Of a stretch of DNA of 64,000 nt, positions 54,363-63,205 are shown one piece after another. The stretch spans positions 4,092,001 through 4,156,000 of the forward strand of contig NZ_RAPV01000001.1 in NCBI RefSeq assembly GCF_003610295.1. Reading direction: 5' to 3'. The translations under genes were made by a program, and so were the position numbers. Within the stretch, counting starts at the first letter, position 1; every line of letters begins with the position of its first letter. The DNA comes from Paraburkholderia sp. BL23I1N1. Lineage in GTDB: Bacteria; Pseudomonadota; Gammaproteobacteria; Burkholderiales; Burkholderiaceae. The notes under the pieces are model-generated. The model had not been told where the DNA came from, ran no database searches, and saw nothing but the letters and a program-made list of their open reading frames with translations.

Positions 54363-55406
54363 ATGCCGGACCAGATCAATACTCGACGCCGCCGCCTGCT
54401 TGGGACGACGATTGCTGGTATCAGTTTGTTGGAGTTGGGTATGAGCGGACTCGCCGAAGCGCAGTCGAACGGCACGCCATCCAGTACGAAAGCGGCAGCG
54501 CGTGTTGCTTCGTTCGACACCATCCGGCAGGTCGACATCGGAACGCTCAGCATGGGCTATGCGGAAGCGGGTCCGCAGAATGGACCGGTGGTTATCCTGC
54601 TGCACGGCTGGCCCTACGATATCTACAGCTTCGCCGAAGTCACGCCATTGCTTGCCGCCGCGGGCTATCGGGTCATCGTGCCGTATCTGCGGGGCTATGG
54701 CACGACGCGGTTTTTGTCTGCGGATACGCCGCGCAACGGTCAGCAGGCGGTGGTTGCCGTCGACATCATTGCCCTGATGGACGCGTTGAAGATCGACCAG
54801 GCGATCTTTGGCGGCTTCGATTGGGGCGCGCGCACGGTGAATATCATTGCCGCGCTGTGGCCGCAGCGATGCAAGGCGATGGTGTCGGTGAGCGGTTATC
54901 TGATCGGCAGCCAGGAGGCCAACAAGACGCCGCTGCCGCCGAAGGCTGAACTCGCCTGGTGGTACCAGTTCTATTTCGCCACGGAGCGCGGCTATGCGGG
55001 ATATAAAGCGAACCGCCACGACTTCAACAAGCTGATCTGGCGTCTTGCGTCGCCGAAATGGAATTTCGACGATGCAACCTTCGACCGCTCGGCGGAATCG
55101 TTCAACAATCCGGATCATGTCGCGGTGGTGATTCACAACTATCGCTGGCGTCTGGGACTGGTCAAGGGCGAGCCGCAATATGACGCGCTCGAAGCGCGTC
55201 TGGCGCAGGCGCCGACCATCTCGGTTCCGACCATCACCATGGAAGGCGACGCCAACGGCGCGCCGCATCCGGAGCCGGCAACTTACGCGAAAAAGTTCAC
55301 CGGTAAGTATCTGCACCGGAACATCGACGGCGGCATCGGACATAACTTGCCACAGGAAGCGCCGAAGGCATTTGCCGATACCATCGTCGACGTCACTCGT
55401 CTTTAA
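54363..55406 (+). CDS. Tat-exported alpha/beta hydrolase (epoxide hydrolase-like)
   Basis: The product is 347 residues. NTRRRRLLGTTIAGISLLELGMSGLAEA is a twin-arginine signal. The fold shows the oxyanion motif VVILLHGWPYDIYSFAEV, the nucleophile Asp in FGGFDWGARTVN and the catalytic His in GGIGHNLPQEAP, matching the epoxide hydrolase/haloalkane dehalogenase group (Asp nucleophile). It would act in the periplasm. Its promoter has copy C of the shared element, so it is probably controlled with the thioredoxin-like and DUF4148 proteins. A related, frameshifted enzyme lies at 48.8-50.1 kb. Confidence 0.9.
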   Translation: MPDQINTRRRRLLGTTIAGISLLELGMSGLAEAQSNGTPSSTKAAARVASFDTIRQVDIGTLSMGYAEAGPQNGPVVILLHGWPYDIYSFAEVTPLLAAAGYRVIVPYLRGYGTTRFLSADTPRNGQQAVVAVDIIALMDALKIDQAIFGGFDWGARTVNIIAALWPQRCKAMVSVSGYLIGSQEANKTPLPPKAELAWWYQFYFATERGYAGYKANRHDFNKLIWRLASPKWNFDDATFDRSAESFNNPDHVAVVIHNYRWRLGLVKGEPQYDALEARLAQAPTISVPTITMEGDANGAPHPEPATYAKKFTGKYLHRNIDGGIGHNLPQEAPKAFADTIVDVTRL

Positions 55407-55454
55407 CCGGACGAAAACCGTACGACTAAACCAGGACGCTGACGCACTACAGGC

Positions 55455-55484
55455 AGCCGGCCGTCATGCATGCAACGGCCGGCT
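55455..55484. terminator. Bidirectional terminator hairpin
   Basis: AGCCGGCCGT and ACGGCCGGCT are perfect 10-bp arms around CATGCATGCA, itself partly palindromic. It lies between the convergent Tat-hydrolase and MFS genes; the MFS stop codon is inside it. Confidence 0.65.
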
Positions 55485-56735
55485 ACGCACAACCTGCCCG
55501 AGCACGGCACAAGCAACCAACAGCGAGCCTGTAACGAAGAACACAGCGTGCAGGCCAAGATGGACGCAGATCAATCCACCGAGCAACGGCCCGATCACCT
55601 GACCAGCGAATTGCGCCGATTGGAGATATCCGAGCATCGTCCCCGAATGGTGTTCGCTGGCCGTCTGCCGCACCAGTTTCGCAATCGACGGCAGCAGGCC
55701 GGCCAGCGTCATGCCCATCAAACCACGCAGGAGCGCCAGTTGCCACCAGTGCGTGACGAACGCTTGCGGCACCATGACGAGCCCGGTCAACACGAGGCAA
55801 CCGATAATCACATTCCAACTTCCGATTCGGTCCGCGAGTGCGCCGAGCCGCGCCGCGGTCAGCATGCTGCCGAACGCCGAGCACGCCATCACGATGCCGG
55901 CGGTGCGGGCCAGGTGATCGGTCGGCACATTGAGGTGTGCGATATAGACGGTAATGATCGGTTCGATCGACATGTTGGCGAGCAGCACCATCATCGCCGT
56001 GAGCAGCAGCGCGAGCATCACGGTGCGGTTGGCCAGCTTCGGTGCCGTGGAGTGGCTAGCGGCGCGCGCTTTGGTATCGGTGTCAGGGTGAAAATCTTCT
56101 CGTACGAACAGGATCGTCAGCACCGCGGCGACCGCGATCATGGCGCCGCCGGCAAAGAACGTACTACGAATGCTGATCAACGAGGGCAGCAGACCGCCAA
56201 CCAACGGACCCACGAGACTGCCGGCCAGCGAGCCGGTCGACAGAATGCCGAGTGCCCACCCCGCGCGTTCACGCGGCGCCTGAGTGCCGATCATAACAAT
56301 CGACGCCGATGCATAGCCGCCGATCAATCCGGCCAGCAACCGCAACACGACCAGTTCGGTGACGTTGTGCGCCATGCCGATCAACGACATCACAATCGCC
56401 ATGCCAACCGCCGCTCTCACGAGCATCGGCTTGCGCCCATACCGATCCGCGAGACGCCCCCAGAGTGGCGCCGTCACGGCAGTGCCGAGAAACGTCGCGC
56501 CGAACGCCACGCCTGACCACTGCACGATGGCGGCCTGCGAAGTCACACCGAGTTGCTGCACGTACAGCGGCAGAAACGGCAGCAGCATGCTCAGGCTGAC
56601 GAGCGTGGTAAACGAGCCGAACACGCAAATGAAAAGATTCCCGCGCCAGTAGAGCGTATTTCGCGTCGCGTAGCCGGTGGCGTTCGGGGGCGCGACCCCG
56701 ACCCCAAGGGGCGCCACATTGGCTGGCTGGTTCAT
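55464..56735 (-). CDS. MFS multidrug exporter (12-helix)
   Basis: The product is 423 residues with about twelve helices. TAPLWGRLADRYGRKPMLV carries the motif-A loop (G-x-L-A-D-R-Y-G-R-K), and GSLAGSLVGPLVGGLLP resembles motif C of drug antiporters. It resembles the TetA/MdtG-like DHA1 group. It lies in the inner membrane. It is downstream of two tandem LysR genes on the same strand (about 195 bp away) and may be regulated by one of them. Its stop codon overlaps the terminator hairpin. Confidence 0.88.
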   Translation of the reverse strand: MNQPANVAPLGVGVAPPNATGYATRNTLYWRGNLFICVFGSFTTLVSLSMLLPFLPLYVQQLGVTSQAAIVQWSGVAFGATFLGTAVTAPLWGRLADRYGRKPMLVRAAVGMAIVMSLIGMAHNVTELVVLRLLAGLIGGYASASIVMIGTQAPRERAGWALGILSTGSLAGSLVGPLVGGLLPSLISIRSTFFAGGAMIAVAAVLTILFVREDFHPDTDTKARAASHSTAPKLANRTVMLALLLTAMMVLLANMSIEPIITVYIAHLNVPTDHLARTAGIVMACSAFGSMLTAARLGALADRIGSWNVIIGCLVLTGLVMVPQAFVTHWWQLALLRGLMGMTLAGLLPSIAKLVRQTASEHHSGTMLGYLQSAQFAGQVIGPLLGGLICVHLGLHAVFFVTGSLLVACAVLGQVVRSRPLHA

Positions 56736-56930
56736 AACGCCTCCCGTGATCCGGCGCGCATCCGCGCACCGGCGCTGAGCATCACTTTCTGTTCCGAGTC
56801 CATTGCCTGCTCCATGCGTTTGGCGCCGCAGCCGGGTTGGCCCTCGCCATTACCGATGGAAAGCAGTGTAGATACGAACGCCCGCCGAGAGAATCGCCGC
56901 CGCGCGGCAGGCATTCTTCCGCGCCGTGGT

Positions 56931-57857
56931 TTAATCCGCGTCGGTGATCGCTTTGAGCGCGCTGAAATGGGCGCGCAGGCGCGGTATCGCGAAGTCGAAG
57001 AAGGCCCGGACCTTCGGTATCGCGAGACGGCCTTGCGGCGTGAGCAGATGAACGGGGAGGGGCGCCTGCTCGTAACCGGTCAGCACGATCTTCAACGAAG
57101 CATCGCGGACCTGTTCGGCGACGTGATAGGAAAAGAGCCGCGTGACCCCGTGCCCGTCGACGGCCGAGGCCACCGCGCCCTGCACGCTGTTGACGATCAG
57201 CCGCGGCGTGAAGTGCACGGTTTGCGGCGCGGCCGAATTGTTCGACGGCGGAAAGCTCCACGAATCGACGCCGAAATGCGTCATCGAAATGATCCGGTGC
57301 TGGGCGAGGTCGCCGGGTTCCTTGAGACGCGGATGGTTGGCGAGATAGCGCGGCGCGGCAGCAAGCACCCGGCGTACTTCGCCGACCGGCATCGCGATGA
57401 GCGTCGAATCGGCCAGGTGGGCGATGCGCAGCGCGACGTCGATTCCTTCGTCGATCAGGTTGGCGGGGCGGTCGAGCAGGTAGAGGCGCGCGGTGACATC
57501 CGGATACAGGTCCACAAACTCGTCGAGCAGCGGACGCAGAAAGTCCTGACCGGCGGCTACGGGCGCGGTCAGTGTCAGCGTGCCGCGTGGCGCCGCGTGT
57601 TCACCGGCGATCATCAGGTCGGCTTCTTCGAGGTCGGTCAGGATTTGCCGGCACGAGGCGGCGTAACGCTCGCCGGCTTCGCTCAGCTTGATCGTGCGCG
57701 TGGTGCGGTGGAGTAGCGCCATGCCGACGTGCGCTTCGAGAAACGCAATGGCCCGGCTCACGGCGGCGGGCGAGCGGCCGAGCCGCCGGCCTGCAGCGGC
57801 AAGGCTGCCCTCGTCGAGAGCGGCGACGAACACCTTCATCGCGTCGATTCGATCCAT
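56931..57857 (-). CDS. LysR-family transcriptional regulator
   Basis: The product is 308 residues from the ATG at 57857 (MDRIDAMKVFVAALDEGSLAAAGRRLGRSPAAVSRAIAFLEAHVG). The HTH is at residues 5-62 and the effector domain runs from residue 92 (GTLTLTAPVAAGQDFLRPLLDEFVDLYPDV). It begins 6 bp after the stop of another LysR gene, so the two are co-transcribed. Together they lie divergent from the SDR-tautomerase-nitronate monooxygenase set and upstream of an MFS exporter. Confidence 0.93.
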   Translation of the reverse strand: MDRIDAMKVFVAALDEGSLAAAGRRLGRSPAAVSRAIAFLEAHVGMALLHRTTRTIKLSEAGERYAASCRQILTDLEEADLMIAGEHAAPRGTLTLTAPVAAGQDFLRPLLDEFVDLYPDVTARLYLLDRPANLIDEGIDVALRIAHLADSTLIAMPVGEVRRVLAAAPRYLANHPRLKEPGDLAQHRIISMTHFGVDSWSFPPSNNSAAPQTVHFTPRLIVNSVQGAVASAVDGHGVTRLFSYHVAEQVRDASLKIVLTGYEQAPLPVHLLTPQGRLAIPKVRAFFDFAIPRLRAHFSALKAITDAD

Positions 57858-57863
57858 CGTCGT

Positions 57864-58844
57864 TTAGCTGTTAGGAAGGGAAGAGGCGAGTTCATTGCCC
57901 GGCGCGGAGCCGAGCGTCTCGACGAGAAAATCGACGAAGCGGCGCACCCGCAACGACAAATGGCGTTTGTGGGGGTACAGCAGCACGAACGGACGCGAGG
58001 CGCCACCGAGTTCCGGCAGGACTTCCACCAGACCGCCACGCGCCAGATCCTGCTCGACCACGAAACGATACGTTTGGAACAGCCCTGCGCCGCTGCGCGC
58101 CAAGGTCACGCCGCCGAGGACGTCGCCCGCGCTCGAATAGCCGCCGTCGGTGAAATGCTCCTGCATGTGCGCGCCGCTTTTGAACAGCCAGGGAATCTTG
58201 CGGCCACTGCTTGGCAGGTCGAACTGAATGCAATCGTGGCGCGCGAGGTCCTCCAGCGACGACGGCGTGCCGGCTCGCGACAGATAAGCGCGACTGGCCA
58301 CCACGACCAGTTCCGCGTCTTCGAGCTTGCGGGCAATCAGATTCGATTCGCCCGGCGCGCTGCCGCGAATGGCCAGATCGAAGCCTTCTTCGGCGAAATC
58401 GATGTTGCGGTTGCTGATATGCACGTCGACGCGCACCTGCGGATGCCGCTCCCGGAACGCCGGCAGGATGGGCAGCACGCGATAGTGCGCGTAGGGCGTC
58501 GGCATGCTGATGCGCAACACGCCGGCAGCGGCGGATTGCTGGCCGGTCGCTTCGCGCTCTGCGTCGACGAGTTGTCCGAGCGCCTCGCGGCAACGCTCGT
58601 AGTACGTCCTGCCCGGGTCGGTCAGCCGGATACGGCGCGTGGTTCTGACGAAGAGCCGCACCTCGAGGCGCTCCTCGAGCCGTGACACCGAGCGGCTCAC
58701 CGCCGCGGGCGTGACGCCGGCAACGGTGGCGGCGTCCGTAAAGCTCTCCAGTTCCGCCGCGAGACAGAACAGCTCGATGCTGCCGAGCATCAGGTCGTCA
58801 AACTGGCGCTTGCTGGTTCGTTCGATGATCCGCGGGCTATTCAT
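57864..58844 (-). CDS. LysR-family transcriptional regulator
   Basis: From the ATG at 58844 (MNSPRIIERTSKRQFDDLMLGSIELFCLAAELESFTDAA) the product is 326 residues. The HTH core is AATVAGVTPAAVSRSVSRLEERLEVRLFVRTTRRIRLTDPG, and the effector domain starts near residue 105 (GVLRISMPTPYAHYRVLPILPAFRERHPQV). It is the first gene of a two-LysR tandem. The divergent SDR gene starts 160 bp away and is its probable target. Confidence 0.93.
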   Translation of the reverse strand: MNSPRIIERTSKRQFDDLMLGSIELFCLAAELESFTDAATVAGVTPAAVSRSVSRLEERLEVRLFVRTTRRIRLTDPGRTYYERCREALGQLVDAEREATGQQSAAAGVLRISMPTPYAHYRVLPILPAFRERHPQVRVDVHISNRNIDFAEEGFDLAIRGSAPGESNLIARKLEDAELVVVASRAYLSRAGTPSSLEDLARHDCIQFDLPSSGRKIPWLFKSGAHMQEHFTDGGYSSAGDVLGGVTLARSGAGLFQTYRFVVEQDLARGGLVEVLPELGGASRPFVLLYPHKRHLSLRVRRFVDFLVETLGSAPGNELASSLPNS

Positions 58845-59004
58845 TACCTGATGTATCAAATGAATTCGACATGGGCGCATTTATCAACATGAGTGGCATA
58901 AGTATAGTCAGTTCCATGGGAGCCGGACACACATCGCGACTCCCTGCGGTGCCCGCCGATGAGTGGCCCGCAGCCGTTTTCCCTGACCCACGGAGTCGAA
59001 CATC

Positions 59005-59742
59005 ATGAACACGCAAAACAAGACTGTTGTTATTACCGGTGCATCCAGCGGTATCGGCTTTGCGCTGGCCAAAGCTTATCTGGAACGAGGCTACAACGTG
59101 GTCGGCAATGCCCGCACGATGGCCCGCTTGAACGCCGCTGCCGACAAACTCGGCGCGCCGCAGAACTTCCTCGCTGTGGCGGGCGATATCGCCGACCCCG
59201 AGACGGCCCGCGTGCTGTTCGAGCGCGCGATCGCGACGTTCGGCCGTGTCGACATTCTGGTGAACAACGCGGGCATCTTTATCGCGAAGCCGGTCGCGAA
59301 TTACACGACGGAAGATTTCGACGCCATTGTCGGCACGAATCTCAAAGGCTTCTTCTATCCGGCGCAGCAAGCCGCCGCGCATATGTCGGCCAACGGTGCG
59401 GGGCATATCGTGAATATCTCGGCGAGTATCGCGATGCAACCGAACGTCAAAGTGCCGGCGTTGCTGCCGGTGCTGGTCAAAGGCGGCATCAATGCGGCGA
59501 CCCGTGCCCTCGCGCTCGAACTCGCTGCGAACAACGTGCAGGTGTCGGCGGTTGCGCCCGGCATTATCGACACGCCGCTGCATGACAGCGGCACGCACGA
59601 ATTCCTCAAGTCGATGCAGCCGGCGGGGCGGATCGGCGCGGTTCAGGATATCGTCAATGCCGTGTTTTATCTGACCGATTCGACATTCGTCACGGGCGTC
59701 ATCGTGCCGGTGGATGGTGGGACGACTGCGGGTACGTGGTAA
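59005..59742 (+). CDS. Short-chain dehydrogenase/reductase
   Basis: The product is 245 residues. The NAD(P) motif is VVITGASSGIGFALAKAYLERG, followed by NNAGIF. The usual catalytic Ser-Tyr-Lys triad is altered: HIVNISASIAMQPNVKVPALLPVLVKGGINAATRAL has Ser and Lys but no clear Tyr four residues before the Lys (P-V-L-V-K instead of Y-x-x-x-K). The reaction may therefore be impaired or unusual. The C-terminus FVTGVIVPVDGGTTAG is normal. It is cytoplasmic and first in an operon with the tautomerase and nitronate monooxygenase. Confidence 0.88.
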   Translation: MNTQNKTVVITGASSGIGFALAKAYLERGYNVVGNARTMARLNAAADKLGAPQNFLAVAGDIADPETARVLFERAIATFGRVDILVNNAGIFIAKPVANYTTEDFDAIVGTNLKGFFYPAQQAAAHMSANGAGHIVNISASIAMQPNVKVPALLPVLVKGGINAATRALALELAANNVQVSAVAPGIIDTPLHDSGTHEFLKSMQPAGRIGAVQDIVNAVFYLTDSTFVTGVIVPVDGGTTAGTW

Positions 59743-59790
59743 GGCATCCCGTTGATCCTGGAGCAGCTGAATAACTGAAAGGAGTGCATC

Positions 59791-59994
59791 ATGCCGTACA
59801 TCAATATTCAGGTGACGCGCGAAGGCGTTACGCGCGAGCAGAAGGCCGAGTTGATCAAGGGCGCCACCGATCTTGTGGTGCGCGTGTTGCACAAGGACCC
59901 CGCAGCCACTTTCGTCGTGATCGAGGAAATCGATACCGACAATTGGGGCTGGGGGGGTGAATCGACCACGGATTTACGTGCACGGCAACGCTGA
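59791..59994 (+). CDS. 4-Oxalocrotonate tautomerase-family protein
   Basis: The product is 67 residues. After removal of Met1 the catalytic Pro1 is exposed ([36 protein letters not shown]). Residues [17 protein letters not shown] match the family's active-site strand, where a Trp or Phe near residue 50 lines the pocket. Such proteins tautomerise enol acids in aromatic or nitro-compound catabolism. It is preceded by GAAAGGAGTGC and sits between the SDR and nitronate monooxygenase genes. Confidence 0.9.
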   Translation: MPYINIQVTREGVTREQKAELIKGATDLVVRVLHKDPAATFVVIEEIDTDNWGWGGESTTDLRARQR

Positions 59995-60023
59995 GCGCGT
60001 CACGATTTCGAGGAGCTGAGGCC

Positions 60024-61103
60024 ATGAAGGACGCTTCAAATCTGCTCGCCCGGTTGGGCGTTGCCTTACCGATTATCCAGGCGCCGATGGCGGTGGTGGG
60101 CACGCCTGCGCTAGCTGCGGCGGTATCGAACGCGGGTGCGTTGGGCTCGCTCGGTGTCGGTGCGATGAACGCGCAGGGCGCGCGAGCGGCGATCCGTGAA
60201 ATACGCGCGTCGACCGGCAAGCCGTTTAACGTCAACGTGTTCGCCCATGCGCCGGCCATTGCCGATCCCGTTCGGGAGGCGCGTTGGCTTGACTATCTGG
60301 CGCCGCACTTCGCGCGCTTCGGTGCCAAACCACCCACCGCGCTGCGCGAGATCTACACGAGTTTTATCGAAGATGACGCGATGCTCGAGATGTTGCTCAA
60401 CGAGCGTCCGGCGGTGGTCAGCTTTCACTTCGGCTTGCCGTTGGCCGCGAAAATCGCCGCGTTGCGCGAAGCCGGGATCATGCTGCTCGCGAGCGCCACG
60501 AGCCTGGACGAAGCCACTCGAATCCATGCAGCGGGACTGGATGGCATCGTTGCGCAGGGGGCGGAGGCAGGCGGCCATCGGGGCAATTTCGACCCGTCGG
60601 CGCCGGACGAATTGCTCGGCACGATGGCGCTGGTGCGATTGATTGTTCGCGAGGTTCCGCTGCCGGTGATCGCGGCCGGCGGGATCATGGATGGCGCGGG
60701 CATCGCGGCTGCGTTGGCGCTGGGCGCACAGGCGGCGCAACTCGGCACCGCGTTCGTCGCCTCACCCGAATCTGCTGCCGACGCGGCATATCGAGCCGCA
60801 CTGCTGAATCCCCGCAGCCGCACGACGTTCATCAGCGCAATTTCTGGACGTGCGGCGCGCGGCATCGAGAACCGGTTTAGTGAGTTGGACAAAGATCCGG
60901 CGCGCCCCGCGTTGCCGGATTATCCAATTGTTTATGACGCCGGCAAGGCGTTGCATGCGGCCGCAAAAGCGCAGGGAAGCGCCGACTATGCGGCTCAATG
61001 GGCAGGGCAGGCCGTGCGACTTTCACGTGCGATGCCGGCGGCGGAACTGGTCCAGACGCTCGTTGGGGAAATTCGTGAAGCGCAAACTGGAACGGCGAGG
61101 TGA
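60024..61103 (+). CDS. Nitronate monooxygenase-like flavoenzyme
   Basis: The product is 359 residues. The class I nitronate monooxygenase/2-nitropropane dioxygenase barrel is read as [68 protein letters not shown] with the family's catalytic His in GGHRG, and [31 protein letters not shown] for FMN phosphate binding. It oxidises nitronates such as propionate-3-nitronate to aldehydes with nitrite release, in the cytoplasm. Co-transcription with an SDR and a tautomerase suggests a small detoxification or nitroalkane pathway. Confidence 0.92.
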   Translation: MKDASNLLARLGVALPIIQAPMAVVGTPALAAAVSNAGALGSLGVGAMNAQGARAAIREIRASTGKPFNVNVFAHAPAIADPVREARWLDYLAPHFARFGAKPPTALREIYTSFIEDDAMLEMLLNERPAVVSFHFGLPLAAKIAALREAGIMLLASATSLDEATRIHAAGLDGIVAQGAEAGGHRGNFDPSAPDELLGTMALVRLIVREVPLPVIAAGGIMDGAGIAAALALGAQAAQLGTAFVASPESAADAAYRAALLNPRSRTTFISAISGRAARGIENRFSELDKDPARPALPDYPIVYDAGKALHAAAKAQGSADYAAQWAGQAVRLSRAMPAAELVQTLVGEIREAQTGTAR

Positions 61104-61112
61104 GTACTGGAA

Positions 61113-61170
61113 GCCGGGCCTGACGTGGTGAAGCGGTGATGCAAGTCAGGTCCGGCCGGTTGCTTTCTTT
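61113..61170 (+). terminator. Terminator of the nitronate monooxygenase operon
   Basis: GCCGGGCCTGAC (61113-61124) pairs with GTCAGGTCCGGC (61145-61156; one G-U pair) around a 20-base loop. It is followed by the T-rich TTGCTTTCTTT. Confidence 0.6.
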
Positions 61171-61242
61171 GCTGTCTATTACATCCAGGAACATTCAGGA
61201 AGCCGCGCACGTAGTGCCCAGGAGGCACCACGTGCCGCGGGC

Positions 61243-62664
61243 CTAGTGCTTGGGTGCCGTCTGCGGGGTGTTGCCACCGCCGAGCCCGCCTGTGAGACCA
61301 CCGAGCAGGTTCGTCACCGGGGCGAGCGGAGACGAGCCGCCGCTTGCTCCGCCGAGTGCGCCAGTGAGTGTGCCGACCAGGTTGGTCAGTGGTGCCAGCG
61401 GATTGCTCGCGGAGCTTGTGTTGCCGTTCGTCGACGATCCGTGCACGGTGCCGCCTCCCAAGGCGCCGGTCAGTCCGCCGAGCAAGCTGGTGAGCGGTGC
61501 GATTGGGCTGCTGCCTTGTGAAGTGCCGCCGCCCAGGGCTCCGGTTAGTCCGCCAAGCAAGGTGGTCAGCGGTGCGACGGGGCTGCTGTTGCCTTGCGAG
61601 CCGCCGCTCACCGATGCCACGGGCAGACCGCCGAGCAACGCGGTCACAGGCGCCAGCAAGCCGGTACCATGTCCGCCCGATCCGCCTGTCACGCCATTCG
61701 AACCACCGGCTGTGCCGTTGCCCACGCCGTTGCCGTTGCCGCTACCGCTGTTGTTGCCGATGGTAATCGGCACGATTGGTACGCTGATCGCGCCGACGCT
61801 GACGACCAGGTTGACGATCGGATCAAGCAAGCCGCCGGCGAGCTGGTTGCCGGAACTGGAGCCTACGCCGGTGGTGGAGCCACCTGAGCCGCTGGAGCCG
61901 CCGTGACCACCGTTTCCAGAGCCACCGCCGTTTCCGCCGCCGCCCGAGCCGCCCGAGCCGCCCGAGCCGCCCGAGCCACCCGAGCCACCCGAGCCACCCG
62001 AGCCACCCGAGCCACCCGAGCCACCCGAACCACCCGAACCACCCGAACCACCCGAACCACCCGAACCACCCGAACCACCCGAACCACCTGAGCCGCCGTC
62101 CCCGCCGCCGCCGGAGCCGCCATGGCCACCGTTTCCAGAGCCGCCGCCGTCCCCGCCACCGGAACCGCCCGAGCCACCGGAGCCGCCAGAGCCACCGGAG
62201 CCGCCATGACCACCGTTTCCTGAACCGCCCCCGTCTCCGCCACCCGAACCGCCGGAGCCACCATCGCCGGAACCACCACCGTACCCACCATCGCCGGAAC
62301 CACCACCGTACCCACCATCGCCGGAACCACCACCGTACCCACCGCCATAACCGCCAATGCCACCGCCTGCAAAACCGCCGCCGTACCCCGAGCCGGAAAC
62401 CGAAACGCCACCCCAGGACGAGGTGCCGCCAAAACCAGAGCCACTACTAACACCCGAACCACTGCCGGCCCACCCGCTGGGGGTGCCGCCGCTTCCTGTC
62501 CATGAGAAGCCCGATCCCGGTTGCCCGGGTGTCGTCCATCCGCCGCCTTGCGTGAGCGAGGTGGGCGGCGTGGACGTGACATCTCCAGCCTGACACGAAG
62601 TGGCTAGCGACCACCATAGGAGTGCGCTTGCCGACGCAACGAGAGTGTGTTTGAAGGGAGCCAT
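61243..62664 (-). CDS. Secreted Gly-rich repeat protein (collagen-like)
   Basis: The product is 473 residues with a signal peptide (LVASASALLWWSLATSCQA, cleavage near residue 27). Residues 45-255 are almost pure Gly with Ser, Asp, Asn and Tyr, including three GGGSGDGGY units and a long run of G-G-S. Residues 280-473 hold five repeats of about 35 residues ending LLGGLTGALGGG. Such proteins are annotated as collagen-like in Burkholderia, though G-G-S lacks the Pro of true collagen. It is probably a surface or extracellular elastic or adhesive protein. The DNA repeat makes its length unstable. Confidence 0.85.
   Translation of the reverse strand: MAPFKHTLVASASALLWWSLATSCQAGDVTSTPPTSLTQGGGWTTPGQPGSGFSWTGSGGTPSGWAGSGSGVSSGSGFGGTSSWGGVSVSGSGYGGGFAGGGIGGYGGGYGGGSGDGGYGGGSGDGGYGGGSGDGGSGGSGGGDGGGSGNGGHGGSGGSGGSGGSGGSGGGDGGGSGNGGHGGSGGGGDGGSGGSGGSGGSGGSGGSGGSGGSGGSGGSGGSGGSGGSGGSGGSGGSGGSGGGGNGGGSGNGGHGGSSGSGGSTTGVGSSSGNQLAGGLLDPIVNLVVSVGAISVPIVPITIGNNSGSGNGNGVGNGTAGGSNGVTGGSGGHGTGLLAPVTALLGGLPVASVSGGSQGNSSPVAPLTTLLGGLTGALGGGTSQGSSPIAPLTSLLGGLTGALGGGTVHGSSTNGNTSSASNPLAPLTNLVGTLTGALGGASGGSSPLAPVTNLLGGLTGGLGGGNTPQTAPKH
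61943..62086. repeat. Sixteen perfect 9-bp tandem units in three blocks
   Basis: The 144-bp run consists of CCCGAGCCG x3, CCCGAGCCA x6 and CCCGAACCA x7 (plus strand). It encodes the Gly-Gly-Ser run on the minus strand. The variants are grouped, not mixed, which shows successive local expansions. Confidence 0.92.
62261..62341. repeat. Three perfect 27-bp tandem units
   Basis: Three identical units starting CCATCGCCGGAACCACCACC occupy 62261-62287, 62288-62314 and 62315-62341. They encode the G-G-G-S-G-D-G-G-Y segment of the Gly-rich protein. Confidence 0.92.
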
Positions 62665-63205
62665 GATTAGTCCTTTCGCGATGAAATCGCGTCCTGATTG
62701 GTCAAAGGTGTAATCAGTGCCCCCGGAAAACCGCTGATCGGTCTTTCAGAAAACGATTGCTGTGTGCCCGACATCGCGTTTGTGCGCGTCGCCTTCGTTT
62801 AGTTTTAGAGCCGCGTGCGGTAACGCTGTGCTTGTGTGTGCTTTGCTTGGGCATTTGACCTTTGCAAGTTCCGAGCCAACGCGCCGGTGACGGAGCACGA
62901 CACAATCCGCGCATCGGCAGTGCCGGAATTGAGTGGCGTGCGGTAGGAAGGAGCTTGCTGGACAAGCTTGATCAGGCGGGGTGTGGAATACGGTGACGGC
63001 ACCGCGTGTCGCGTGTTACGTCCGGGGTGTTACGTGTTCCCGACACGTCGAACGTAACTTCACCGTTATGCTGCGCGCCGCGCAATAGTTCAGACCAAAG
63101 GCGGCGTTGTCATAATACGGAGTCCGATGTATCAAGGCGCGTGTTGGAAACGCGTGTTTGGATTTTCACCGGCTCCGTATTTTTTGCAGTGCAGCAGCTT
63201 GCGCG
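62665..63205. other. Intergenic region, no supported gene
   Basis: Between the Gly-rich gene start (minus) and the PotF-like gene end (minus) no frame is convincing. A loose inverted repeat of GTTACGT/ACGTAAC lies near 63030-63059. It probably holds the promoter of the Gly-rich gene and the end of the upstream message. Confidence 0.55.

Noticed and set aside
61943..62086. Possible CRISPR-like array
   Set aside because: Units are 9 bp, contiguous and coding, with no spacers; this is a coding tandem repeat.
61863..62582. Open frame of 239 codons in another minus-strand frame, and Thr/Arg repeats on the plus strand
   Set aside because: They are produced by the 9-bp repeats, which are open in all frames. 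Only the Gly-rich frame has a signal peptide and start context.
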